Shown here: piece after piece, positions 33,321 through 43,027 of the stretch
Numbering within the stretch: position 1 is the first letter of the stretch
Layout: the number at the start of each line of letters is the position of its first letter
From: Aphrocallistes beatrix
Taxonomy: Eukaryota > Porifera > Hexactinellida > Sceptrulophora > Aphrocallistidae
Assembly (NCBI GenBank): GCA_963281255.1
Contig: OY725499.1
Location: forward strand, 2,054,096-2,118,095
Direction: 5' to 3'
Length of the DNA stretch: 64,000 bases
The notes under the pieces: generated by a model
Databases searched by the model: none
What the model was told of the DNA's origin: nothing
The model's input: only the letters and a program-made list of their open reading frames with translations
Made by a program: the position numbers and the translations under genes

Positions 33321-33887
33321 ATGGGTAAAGAAATGAGCAAAATGACTTCTAAATCCAAGAGCGCATCTAACTTCAATGTACTCTTACTAGGACTCACTAA
33401 TAGTGGAAAAAGTTCCCTGTTCTCTGTGCTAGAAGGTGGATCAAAACCAGAGGAGCATTCTCCTACAGAAGGGTTCAACTTGATGAGGTATCAGGATCCG
33501 GAATACTCCAACTCTTCACTATTCGTCTGGGATTTAGGCGGGAGAGAACTTCAGAGAAAGGGTTGGCACTATTTCTATCCCGCGACTGATGGCATAATTT
33601 ATGTCATAGACAGTGCAGACAAGTCGAGTTTAAAAGAAAATAAAAGTCAAATCGAATCACTCTTCAAGAACAGCAAATTGCAAAGAATCCCAATCATCAT
33701 CCTGGCAAACAAGCAGGACAAGATTGGAGCAATGAACGAAATCGAGCTTAAGAATATTCTGGAATTAGATAACTCTAATCGGAGACTGTGGCGAATATTC
33801 GGATCAAGTCACTCATCCAGCAGTTCATTAATATCGTCTCTTCAAGTTCTAACCAATGGGATGGAAGGAAGGAATAAAGAACGCTAA
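33321..33887 (+). CDS. Divergent Arf/Arl-family small GTPase
   Basis: Intact single exon, 188 residues, ATG at 33321. It has Gly2 (possible myristoylation), P-loop G24LTNSGKS31, switch-I Thr49 (PTEGFN), W70DLGG74 as the G3 motif, and N130KQD133 for guanine. Residue 75 is Arg where Arf/Arl proteins have the catalytic Gln (GGQ). The G5 SAK-like segment is replaced by a serine run (161-170), and the C-terminal helix is altered. GTP binding is likely; intrinsic hydrolysis is probably weak, so it may stay GTP-bound or depend on a GAP. The closest relatives by eye are ARL3/ARL13-like; ARL13 also lacks the Gln, but its coiled tail is not here. AATAAA is at about 33957. Confidence 0.85.
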   Translation: MGKEMSKMTSKSKSASNFNVLLLGLTNSGKSSLFSVLEGGSKPEEHSPTEGFNLMRYQDPEYSNSSLFVWDLGGRELQRKGWHYFYPATDGIIYVIDSADKSSLKENKSQIESLFKNSKLQRIPIIILANKQDKIGAMNEIELKNILELDNSNRRLWRIFGSSHSSSSSLISSLQVLTNGMEGRNKER

Positions 33888-34028
33888 CCTTAATTAGATT
33901 TGTGCATTGAATCAAGTTTTATGTGATAGGATTAAGTTAAATTAATATGACTGGATAAAATAAATTTATTTTGATTTAATTAACTGATGCCCCAAGGAGT
34001 AATATAGCAGGGCTGGATGGATCTGGAC

Positions 34029-34353
34029 CAGAGTTGCACGCGGGCTGACTTTTCTTATCGGCGTGCGGGCCGAATATAATAGTTTGTGGTCTCCACGGGC
34101 CGGAAATCTTGACAGGGCTCCCCGCGATGGCAACCGAGACGATGTTTTTAATTGTCACGAGGTACCAATTAAGGAATACTTACGTAAATGGAACTTTGTT
34201 AGTTTCCACTTATTTGTGTTTGCAGAAACTCACTCCCATAAAAGGATTCCCTAAGTGTCTCTCTATAGTTAGTAACTTACAACGTGGGCCAAAAATATTT
34301 ATGCGGGCTTCTTGCGGGCCGCGGTTACAAATTTCGGCCCGCGTGCAACTCTG
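34029..34353. mobile_element. hAT MITE, 325 bp, complete
   Basis: Perfect inverted ends CAGAGTTGCACGCGGGC and a perfect 8-bp target duplication ATCTGGAC (34021-34028 and 34354-34361). It matches the truncated copy at 24681 closely. The ends and GC-rich GCGGGCC blocks contrast with the AT-rich surroundings. Confidence 0.95.
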
Positions 34354-35629
34354 ATCTGGACAAGAGTAGATGTACGATGAAATGAGAATTTTAGAAATTC
34401 ACAAAATCCAGTACGCAGTTGATACAAAAAGCTCGAAATTTTTCATGGAATGCTGTTACATTCCAGCGTTGCTATGGATATCTTTTTCAGCAATGGGGTA
34501 GTGTAATAGCTGGAACTGGACTCACTTGGTAAGGGTTATTTGAGTGGACTGTTGGAGTCAGAAGTCCATGATCCTTTTGACTAATTCATTAAAAATGATG
34601 ATGAAATATAAATTATTAAATGTTAGAATAATTCAAAAACCTCAAAAAGTAGTGCAAGTTTGAAACCAAAAGTAATTGAAAAACTGCTTACGATCGTTTA
34701 CTTATATTTTATTACCAAAAAATGTTCTGAAGGTCGAATAATTAATTTCTAATTCATGCACTACTCAACTAGGGAGTAACAATTCCATAACTATGATACC
34801 ACAATCAGTCCTTACGCATTACTCAACAATAAGGATCAGATCGTCGAATTTGCAGGTCGCTGTAACATTACCATAAATGTCTATACATTGAATACTGAAT
34901 TGATTATCCTTTGCAATATAATCATTTCAGAAAATGCAAAAAATTTCTATGGAAAAATCATTCATCATTTCCAACATTGCTCAATGTTTAGGATCAGTAG
35001 TCGATGTGAAACGGTGGCGTGGTGATTGAAAGTTCACGAATCCCTCATTTAGGTTGTGACATAGCATATTAGCATGAATCGAAATCGAGTCAAACTGTGT
35101 CAGGTTGGAATAATGTTAAAAAAAAATGAAATTGTCCGGCGGAAAATTTTTGTCCAGTTTCACTCAGTTTTTGTCCAGTTTCACTCAATATTGTTGAGTA
35201 GGCCCATATTCCATACATCATTAACCGCAACAAATTATATCACACTCTTGCAGCCGTTATGTCTATTGACTTTGACATATTCCTACTTAATGAGTTGTTC
35301 ACGGTCCTCTTCGAAATATTCAGACTAATTAATCTAAGTTCAAGGAAATACCTACAGAAAAAGGAAATGCCACAGCTGAAAGTATTCTTTGGGTTGTTAC
35401 TAGCCATGTACTCAGACATATGAAAGCTAAGTGATAAATTAGATGGTATGTTCAGCTTTGTAGATCGTGTAATTGTGGTCGAATCAAAGTCTACTTGAAC
35501 TAAATAACAATTGTATTATAGCGCTGGACAAATTGACTTCAAATAGAATAGAAGTGTACTGATGCATTATTTGAATCAAAAGAGATAGAAATAGACTGAA
35601 CCTCAACATGATACTGAGTTTAGGATTAA
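34354..35629. other. Intergenic with possible piggyBac scrap
   Basis: A fragment of the foldback arm lies at 34437-34495 (TTCATGGAATGCTGTTACAT, GCGTTGCTATGG). At 35258-35425 the plus strand reads SIDFDIFLLNELFTVLFEIF, then KKEMPQLKVFFGLLLAMYSD. This resembles the N-terminal part of a piggyBac-type transposase (xELKxFFGLLLxM) but is too short to be sure. The rest is AT-rich. Confidence 0.4.
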
Positions 35630-36934
35630 TCATAGCAGCAGCTCCATCTCTTTCATAAAGTCCGAGTAAGCTTCATCCTGAGTCCTGACTGGTTTCGCTT
35701 TATTCTCGCTATAAGTCAGTCCGTACGAGTGGGCGGGGGGAGCGTTACTGAGCGGCGCTGGAGTCCCAGGGGAGCTGATAGCAGCGTCACGCCTCACCCG
35801 GATCGAAGTAGGAACGAACTTGGTCACCTCTGCGTACGTGTCTCTGAGCTGGGGCTTGGCTGAGATGACGCTGGGGGGCGGGATGGAGCTGCTGGTTCGG
35901 GCGGAGAGGCTGGCGGCGAGCGGCGGAGCTGTGGAAGTGGCAGAGAGTTGTGGCGCGTTGAGGACCGCACTGGCCTGAAAGTGGGGCTGCAGCCCAGGGC
36001 CTTTGAAAGGTGTGGCAGCGCTGCTGGGGATGGAAGGGGGGAGTAGGAAGGAAGATCTGAGAGGAGGGGGCGCAGAGAGGAGGGAAGGGGGCAGGAGGGA
36101 GGAGTATCCAGTGGGAGGGGGGAGAGGAGCGGGGGGAGGGATGGAGGCATACTGAGGTGTCAGGCGAGTAGGCTGACTGTCAGCTTCTGCAGTTCCGTCT
36201 AATTCTGTAATCGGGGCGAATGAAACCTTCTTTTCTGTGGCTTTATTGAGCAGGTCAATCTCGGTGAGGCCGAGCGGCTTCTGTCTCCTCAGCAGTGCGG
36301 GGGGCAGCCCTGGGGGCGGACCGGGCGGCTTCCTGGGAAGGTGCGCGTTCCTCTCCTGAATGAGGTGTGCCTGGAGGGGGTAGGGGTACCTGGAGGAGGC
36401 GTGGGCCGGTTTCAGGATGGCTGGCGGTAGGAGGGCGTCCGGCTCCGGCAGGGGGATGTCCTCGGGGAGAGTGTCGGCGGGGACGGAGTCAGAGGGCAGC
36501 GGGATGAGGGAGAGGCGCTCTCGCTGCTCCGCCGTGTCTGCGATGCTGGAGCTGAAGGCGTAGGTCTGCTTCATCCGCCGCCTCCGCTCCTCGCTCTCCC
36601 GCACCAGGCGCTTCAGGTCGTGGAACTGCGCCGGGCTCTCCTTCTCCCAGTACACCTGCAGCCGGTGCACCGTGTCCTGCAGCTTCTTCTTGCGCTCCTT
36701 GATCCCCTTCTCGTTGGGCAGGCCTTTCAGGGAGGACTCCATGTCCTGCTGCTCCAGCTCCTCCAGCTCTCGCAGCAGCTCGCGCGGCTCTTTGGACTTT
36801 ATGACCGCTTCCCGCACGATCTGCCGCTGCTTCTTGTTCTTCTTCAACTCCTTGCGCCGCGCCTCTTTGCGCGCCTGGTCCGTTGGGTTCATGAACCTAC
36901 CACCCTTGGTGGTCTTCATAGAACGGCGACCCAT
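35630..36934 (-). CDS. WBP11: WW domain-binding protein 11 (splicing factor)
   Basis: Single exon, 434 residues (human 641). N-terminus MGRRSMKTTKGGRF, then MNPTDQARKEARRKELKKNK, the family hallmark. Next a basic coiled-coil region (about 35-125), IPLP motifs (LSLIPLPSD at about 140, DIPLPEPDALLPPAILK at about 158), and the proline motif PGPPPGLPP near 205 that binds WW domains and PP1. The C-terminal signature is ISAKPQLRD...AEVTKFVPTSIRVRRD, and it ends with FMKEMELLL. WBP11 acts in the nucleus with PQBP1 in pre-mRNA splicing and recruits PP1. The middle is shorter than in vertebrates. The coding DNA is strikingly GC- and purine/pyrimidine-skewed compared with the AT-rich surroundings. SLC33A1 follows on the same strand 1.3 kb to the right. 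Confidence 0.95.
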   Translation of the reverse strand: MGRRSMKTTKGGRFMNPTDQARKEARRKELKKNKKQRQIVREAVIKSKEPRELLRELEELEQQDMESSLKGLPNEKGIKERKKKLQDTVHRLQVYWEKESPAQFHDLKRLVRESEERRRRMKQTYAFSSSIADTAEQRERLSLIPLPSDSVPADTLPEDIPLPEPDALLPPAILKPAHASSRYPYPLQAHLIQERNAHLPRKPPGPPPGLPPALLRRQKPLGLTEIDLLNKATEKKVSFAPITELDGTAEADSQPTRLTPQYASIPPPAPLPPPTGYSSLLPPSLLSAPPPLRSSFLLPPSIPSSAATPFKGPGLQPHFQASAVLNAPQLSATSTAPPLAASLSARTSSSIPPPSVISAKPQLRDTYAEVTKFVPTSIRVRRDAAISSPGTPAPLSNAPPAHSYGLTYSENKAKPVRTQDEAYSDFMKEMELLL

Positions 36935-37094
36935 CTACAATCGTGCTGCAGGTGTGAACTGAGGACAGTGAAGCTATGGCATAGACAGGATGGTATAAAC
37001 TCATTTTTAGTGCATTTCCTGTAGGGAGATGCCCTTACAGTCCGATTATTACCTAATTTCGCATGTAGGATTTCCTTATGGTGTAGGTATGCAC

Positions 37095-37382
37095 CATAGG
37101 CGCCAAGTGTGGGTACCTGGGGGGACCGTGGTGCTGGGCAATGGGGTAGTGGAGGAAGCTGTGGTATGGCAGGACTCCACACAAACTTATAGCTTACCAC
37201 CAAACCCCAAAATTATGCTAATTGAGTCTAAATATATATCCCAATTACATTTTTAGTCTGAGATTTTCTTTTCTTTAGGTAACAACAATAGTTGTATATC
37301 GATATTTGAATCAAACATTTTTCTGGGGGGCAAGCCCCCCAGACCCCCTACCCATTAACGTCGCTCGCTCTTGGCGCCTATG
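37095..37382. mobile_element. MITE with CATAGGCGCCAAG ends, copy 1
   Basis: Perfect 13-base inverted ends CATAGGCGCCAAG...CTTGGCGCCTATG. Flanks GTATGCAC (37087-37094) and GTATACAC (37383-37390) look like an 8-bp duplication with one change, which suggests a hAT-like mover. The interior matches copy 2 at 41924-42295 (TGTGGTATGGCAGGACTCCA). It lies just upstream of WBP11. Confidence 0.85.
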
Positions 37383-37648
37383 GTATACACCTCAATTTTT
37401 TTTCACTCATCACTTAAGGTTTTTATATATAACGTATATTCATATTTAAAACCTCCATTTCACTGCAAAGCTTTGTTTAAACCTTAAAAATAAGTTCTTG
37501 ACTAATTTAGGGTAGTTCACCCTGTAGAATGCGATTTTCGCAGTTTGAAAGTAATACTGTAAGGTGATTTTTTTAATGAGTTCTTAACATATATGTATGT
37601 ATTTATACATTTTAAATAAGCTTAAATTTTCTCAACGGCAAGATAGAG
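37383..37648. other. No feature recognised
   Basis: AT-rich spacer between two MITEs, in the upstream flank of WBP11. Confidence 0.3.
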
Positions 37649-38024
37649 CAGGGCTGGGGTTGGTTAACCGATATTCGGGGTCGGTTATTTTGGTTTCCTC
37701 CTGGGCGGTTAACCGGTTAACCGGTTAACCGATGTCAATATTTATTAGTATAATTATGGATTTGTCGACTAATATTTAACCTGATATTGAAGAATTTACA
37801 ATCTTCAGTGGTCTCGAAATATACTATTTGGTTAGAAAAATTGTAATAATATTGTAATATCAAAATTTTAGAACTAATATTCACGAATCTTCATCGAAAA
37901 ACAATGAAATTAGTCTAAATATTTAGAAAATAAAGCAGAACGGCTAACCGATCCAAAATTTTCTTAACCGTTAACCGTGATTAACGGCGGTTAGCCGGTT
38001 AACCGGTTAACCGAATCCAGCCTT
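37649..38024. mobile_element. hAT MITE with GGTTAACC repeats
   Basis: Left CAGGGCTGGGGTTGGTTAAC pairs with the complement of the right end (AACCGAATCCAGCCTT). Both ends hold several tandem GGTTAACC palindromes. Flanks AGATAGAG and GGATAGAG are an 8-bp duplication with one change. Confidence 0.8.
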
Positions 38025-38258
38025 GGATAGAGTAAATCAATGTGATGATCTTGTGAAGGAAAAATTCGTCAAAAATGTTACTAAAACTGTGAGTCTGGGA
38101 CTGAATTTAAAAAAATACTAGTGCAACTTAATATGCCATTGGTCTCTAGTAGACTGAAATTTGAGATAGTGGAATTTAATTCTATGAAATAAAGCATTTC
38201 CTATAACATTGATGCAATGGATTTAATACAACAATATAGAACTGAGCTGCAGTGTATG

Positions 38259-39629
38259 CTAGTGGGAAGAGAGAGAACACTTCCACAGCTCTCTGTCCCT
38301 CCTCTGGATCCTCTCCAGCCTCTTCCCCATCACGCAGAGCCAGAGAACGCCCGCCACCACCCCCAGGCCCACCAGCAGGTAGTACCCGTCCAGGACTGTC
38401 TCGCAGGTCTGCTCGCCGCAGCGCTGCAGAGTGGCGCGGTCGACCAGCCAGAGGGAGAGCGTGGACGGCCAGTTGCCGCTGAGGTTGAACAGCGTGTTGA
38501 GTAGCGTCATGTAGGTGCCCCCGATCAGCGGGTCGCTCACCACGTTGTGGTAGGCCATGCTGGCCACGAACATGGGGATGACGGTGAGCTGGTGCAGCAG
38601 GGAGAAGAGCAGGAGAACCAGGTAGTAAGTGGGACCCAGCTCAGATCCCAGCTGCACCGTAGCATAGACGATGACGGCGTTAACGATGTTGAATGCCAGG
38701 CGGTAAGGATACGCCTTGAGGAAGAGATCCATGGGGTAGGGCCCTACCGTGTATCTGCTGAAGTACCAGGGTAGGATCAGCTGCAAGGGGGCGATGGGGA
38801 CAGCGAGGAGGGCGAGGTTCTGCTTGGGGACGCCGGCCTTGATCAATTTGAGGTGGCTGATGGAGTCAGTGGCGCCGAAGGCTATCTTGCAGGTGAACAC
38901 GACGAGGCAGTACTCCAGCACCACCTCCTTGCTCAGGATCTTCCCCAGCTGCCGGTACGCCTCCGGCAGCGAGAGCGCGGTCTCGTCCTCCGCCTCCCTC
39001 TTCAGCAGGGCGAGGCTGGACGTGAGGACGAGGAAGACCACGCCCCAGAAGAAGAGGAACCCGCCCAGCGTCACCACCCCTCCCTCCGCCGGGGCCGCTC
39101 GCAGGTAGGCGTTGCTGAAGTCCTCGGACTCCAGCGCGAGCAGCACCATGAACCCCACGAAGTAGCCCGCCGTCTGCCCCACAGAGTTGCAGGTGGAGGC
39201 GTATCCCACGAGCTTGGAGTCCAGCAGAGAGAGCGCCCACCCGTCCACTGCGATGTCCTGGGTGGCGGCGAGGAAGTTGACCAGGAAGAAGCAGCCGGCG
39301 AGAGAGGAGATGCTGAACTCCACGGCACTCCCGTCCCCGCCCATCTCCCGGCCGAGGAGGATGAGCACGGCCCCCAGCAGCAGCTGCACCGGAATCAGCC
39401 ACGACTTCCGCCGGCCTACGCCCCTGACGTACAGAACGTCCACGATCGGCGCCCACAGCAGCTTGATGCTGAAGGGCCAGTACACGAGGGAGAAGAGGGC
39501 CTGCTGGCTGTACGAGATGTCCCTCGTCGCGAGGATCATGGGGATCGCGGCGGAAATGCCGAGGGGGATGCCCTGCAGGAAGTAGAGGCAGAGGAGGAGG
39601 GCGATATTCCACAGCTGTCTGGAATCCAT
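38259..39629 (-). CDS. SLC33A1: Acetyl-CoA transporter (AT-1, SLC33 family)
   Basis: Single exon, 456 residues from the ATG at 39629 (human 549; the shorter N-terminus is the main difference). About 11-12 membrane helices of the major-facilitator type. Family motifs: LQGIPLGISAAIP (18-30), WPFSIKLLWAPIVD (51-64), GRRKSWLIP (72-80), FLAATQDIAVDGWAL (119-133), GYASTCNSVGQTAGYF (142-157), SDPLIGGTYMTLLNT (365-379), GNWPSTLSLWLVD (385-397). The family moves acetyl-CoA from the cytosol into the ER/Golgi for lysine and glycan acetylation. No frame break; likely functional. It is very GC-rich against AT-rich flanks, which also produces long spurious frames on both strands. WBP11 lies upstream in coordinate, same strand. 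Confidence 0.95.
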   Translation of the reverse strand: MDSRQLWNIALLLCLYFLQGIPLGISAAIPMILATRDISYSQQALFSLVYWPFSIKLLWAPIVDVLYVRGVGRRKSWLIPVQLLLGAVLILLGREMGGDGSAVEFSISSLAGCFFLVNFLAATQDIAVDGWALSLLDSKLVGYASTCNSVGQTAGYFVGFMVLLALESEDFSNAYLRAAPAEGGVVTLGGFLFFWGVVFLVLTSSLALLKREAEDETALSLPEAYRQLGKILSKEVVLEYCLVVFTCKIAFGATDSISHLKLIKAGVPKQNLALLAVPIAPLQLILPWYFSRYTVGPYPMDLFLKAYPYRLAFNIVNAVIVYATVQLGSELGPTYYLVLLLFSLLHQLTVIPMFVASMAYHNVVSDPLIGGTYMTLLNTLFNLSGNWPSTLSLWLVDRATLQRCGEQTCETVLDGYYLLVGLGVVAGVLWLCVMGKRLERIQRRDRELWKCSLSSH

Positions 39630-40470
39630 CAAACACGAGTGTGCGTGTTTGGAATATTATAACCTTTGAATCAGATACATAATTTGTTTGGGCATATCAG
39701 TAGGTTTGACAAACTTGTGAAATAACAAACTAAGTTGACAATATTTTATGCAAAATTCTACTCTAAAGTCATAGAGTCCACTTTTACAGAAGTAAGTTCT
39801 ACTTGCTCCACTCAAAGGTGTGAAAATATGATTACATAATTGCTCGAATAACCTAGATCAGGGGTTGGTAAAGTGCGGTCGCATGGATATCAGAAACCAT
39901 CAACAAAATCCTCAATTTTGTGTTATAACTAACTCCAGTAGACCCTGGATTATAGTCCGACAACTTATTCCAAGATACTAGAATAACAAATGATATAAAT
40001 ATATTTTCATTGGACTATTGTTATTGTGTGAGTAAAATGGAACAAGACACTTCCACTAATATTATATTCTAGTTTCAAAGTACCACAGAGATTCGCCGAC
40101 CTCAGACTTAGATGAACCGCTGGATACTAATCTCGATCACATACTCGAAAACTCGCTATTAAAGGTGTGAAAATATACAGATTAAAGGCTTAAAATATAC
40201 ATACTTATGGTTCATTGCTATCATAATCATAAAATTAATAATATTATCATTATTATGTACTTTGAACTATTAAATTCAAGTTCGGTACATTGTATATAAT
40301 GGACCATTGCAATTGGTCGCACACAGCGTAATAAGGCAAAGTGTGCTGTATTTAAACATTGCCATAAACTCCTCTCAGAAGAATGTATCTACGTTGAATG
40401 ATTCTTAATTTGCTGTTATATCAGGATCCAAAACACAAACGAAAAGAAAGTCAACAAAAAGCGTTTATCT
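39630..40470. other. Intergenic, no gene recognised
   Basis: AT-rich. CAGGGGTTGGTAAAGTGCGG at 39859 is a hAT-like end without a visible partner or target duplication. SLC33A1 promoter side is at the left; NHL gene 3' flank at the right. Confidence 0.4.
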
Positions 40471-41379
40471 TTATGAGAATATCTGAAGTCTATGATGAGG
40501 ATGTCCTGAAACAGTGACTAGCTTGAGATCTGCGGTGAGCGCTAATCCCTGAGAGCGATCAAACATTCCCACTTCCCACCCAGATCCCCCCAGTGTATGG
40601 AGGAGATCGCCATTATTCGAGAAAAAATTAATCTCATCAGAGCAGAAGTCGCTGATGATTACTCCTGCGTCGGCATCGAGACAGAAGAAGATAGGAATAG
40701 CTACATGCATCCTATCGCCACGTGAGATCAGGGAACGTAGCTTGTGTCCGGAGTGAGAAAACACGTGTAAACAAGGAGAGTCGATATCGCTCAGTACGTA
40801 CATCTCTTCTCTCGTTAGCTTCACATCGCGAGGTCTATGCATAGTTGGATGTGTTACTACTCGAATCGGGTGAAGGGAACTATCCAGGATTTGAATCCTT
40901 CCATTCTCACAATCAGCTACATAGATGTCTCCCGTAGTAGAGACGGAGAGCTGGCGCGGATCATCAAATTGTCCAACGCCAGAGCCTCTGCTCCCTAAAC
41001 ACGTCACCAGACGAAGGTCAGTCTCTCCCTCTAAGTGGAACAGTGCGTGCACTCTAATGTCCGTTACATACACTCGGTTTCTGTGTATGGCAATACCCCA
41101 TAATGATCTCATACGCTGATGAGTGAAGCAATTTATAAACTCGCCTGCCTCAGAAAATATCGACACTCGAGCGAATTGTTTTCGTGTAGAACAGCATTCA
41201 AATCCTTCAGCTATATATATGCGTTCATTCTCCGGGTCTACGGCAATGCCGTGAGGAGAATCGAGCTGACCAGGAGCTTCGCCGGGCTTGACACATGCGA
41301 TGAGGCTGTCGAAGAAATGACTGCTTTGTTTCTCTGACAGATTTACGCCTCGTTTAATTTCGGAAAATCGAACTGCCAT
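40471..41379 (-). CDS. NHL-repeat beta-propeller protein without RING or B-box
   Basis: Intact, single exon, 302 residues, ATG at 41379. Six NHL-type blades cover about residues 37-302: GQLDSPHGIAVDPENERIYI, then SLWGIAIHRNRVYVTDI, GQFDDPRQLSV..GDIYVADC, RPRDVKLTREEMYVLSD, IPIFFCLDADAGVIISDF, and MFDRSQGLALTADLKLVTVS. The N-terminus (about 35 residues) has no domain. NHL propellers bind RNA or protein, often behind a TRIM module; here the TRIM part is missing, so the role is unknown. The blade style resembles a family I recall from glass sponges. GC content is intermediate. Confidence 0.85.
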   Translation of the reverse strand: MAVRFSEIKRGVNLSEKQSSHFFDSLIACVKPGEAPGQLDSPHGIAVDPENERIYIAEGFECCSTRKQFARVSIFSEAGEFINCFTHQRMRSLWGIAIHRNRVYVTDIRVHALFHLEGETDLRLVTCLGSRGSGVGQFDDPRQLSVSTTGDIYVADCENGRIQILDSSLHPIRVVTHPTMHRPRDVKLTREEMYVLSDIDSPCLHVFSHSGHKLRSLISRGDRMHVAIPIFFCLDADAGVIISDFCSDEINFFSNNGDLLHTLGGSGWEVGMFDRSQGLALTADLKLVTVSGHPHHRLQIFS

Positions 41380-41923
41380 ATCTCAGAGTATAAATTATGT
41401 ATAATATAATATCTAAAGATAAGAAATATATTTGTTAGAAATACTAATAAATGAATCATATCAATTATACGTGGGATACTCGAAAAGGTTTTTTTTCAAA
41501 AGTTCAAGACATTTCTTTCAAGGCCGTCTCAAAGTATCTTCTCGCATATGCTTCTGATACAAACCCTTGGAATTATGCAATTGCTGGTCTTCACGGATGT
41601 GGGTTGAGGGATGAAGATTAAGTGAGTGTATTCGGTCGAATGATCCGGAGAAAAATGCAGTACATACAAGAAACTGACAAAAAATTGCCACTGTCAATTG
41701 ACGGATTTATACAAAAACTGGACAAAGGACCTCTTCCTGAGCTTTATAATGCTATATATCAAACGGTTAAGGATAATGCGAAGAAAAACGACTATGGCGT
41801 TGTGTTACAAGCACAAAATTGGCAGCAACAAAAATTTGGTCTATTGCTAGTGACTGGTAATCGTTGATTACAAAGCAACCTTCTCCAAAACAAGCCAGTC
41901 TTGTTTTTCGTGGTGTTGTTTCC

Positions 41924-42295
41924 CATAGGCGCCAAGTGTGGGTACCTGGGGGGAGCCGGTCCCCCCAGGTTTGGAGCCTGTGGAGGCCGTGGTGCTGAGC
42001 AGTGGAGCAGTGGAGGAAGCTGTGGTATGGCAGGACTCCACACAAACTTATAGGTTCAACTAAACTGCAAAATTATGTTAATTGAGTCTAAATATATATC
42101 CCAATTATATATCCCAATTACATCTTCCACTATAGTCCGAGATTTTCTTTCCCCTAGGTAACAACAATAGCTGAATATCATATTTGAGCATCTAATATTT
42201 ATTTTTCTGGGGGCAAGCCACCAACCCCCCCCCTTACCGTCGCTCGCACTTCGCCCCCCAGGTTTTATTCTATTTTCCAAAACTTGGCGCCTATG
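41924..42295. mobile_element. MITE with CATAGGCGCCAAG ends, copy 2
   Basis: Same ends as 37095-37382 and the same interior, plus an extra block (GAGCCGGTCCCCCCAGGTTT) missing in copy 1. It is inserted in the intron-like gap of the unnamed-family relic. The flanking duplication is not clean (TTGTTTCC versus ATGTTGCC). Confidence 0.85.
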
Positions 42296-42961
42296 ATGTT
42301 GCCCTTTACTTTTTTCATATATTTAATTTAGAAAATAGATGAGTGAGCAGAAATAAATAAATTGTTATCTGAAATATCTTCCTTTTCAGGTTTGATTGTT
42401 CACAGGATGACTGGAAGCAAGGAAACTATTGATTACTAACACAAATGCAATCATTCTGCATCGTACAATGCTATCCGCCTGCAAAACCAGGCTTGGACCC
42501 GAATGGTAATTGCAGGAGGATGTTCGTATCCAAGTATGCGGAAAGGTGTAGTATGTCACAGTACTCTTGATAATAATGATAGCCGTCAAAATATATTAAC
42601 AGGTTCGGGAACAACACACGATACAAATGTAACATTATTCAAATACCATCCAAGACAGAAGAGATATCACCAACTTTTGGTGAGCAAATTGAACTCCCTC
42701 TAGCTTTTTCAAGTGCAGCTGAAGATCTATAAAATGAAACTGCCCCTTACATGATTGGAAAAAAAGTAGAACCATCTATATTTAAGATTCACGTTGAAAT
42801 GAATTTCAAGGGAGAATTAGAATGATGTCTCCGGAAAGGCATAGCTTGGTCAGTAGCATAGCAAACATTTCTGATGATTTCGACCCACTTGGCTCGTGGA
42901 CTGCCTTCAACAAGCAGGTAATAATAATACAGTCACTTGCAGTCACTCTTAAATTTTAGTA

Positions 42962-43027
42962 CAGTAGATATCAGTTATAAGAACATCTATTACTACTCCC
43001 AAGGGTTCTTATAACCTGCATCCACTG
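42962..43027. mobile_element. Tiny pogo-like MITE, 66 bp
   Basis: CAGTAGATATCAGTTATAAG pairs with the complement of CAGTGGATGCAGGTTATAAG, with TA flanks (42960-42961 and 43028-43029). It is nearly all inverted ends. Confidence 0.75.

Noticed and set aside
35824-37024. Open frames overlapping WBP11 (35824-36150 minus, 36620-37024 plus)
   Set aside because: Shadows of WBP11 codon bias; proline- or leucine-rich without domains.
38853-39662. Long open frames over SLC33A1 on the plus strand (269 codons) and in another minus frame (38866-39636, 256 codons)
   Set aside because: Overlap the true gene; low-complexity R/E/G/P-rich translations caused by GC-rich codons with few stops.
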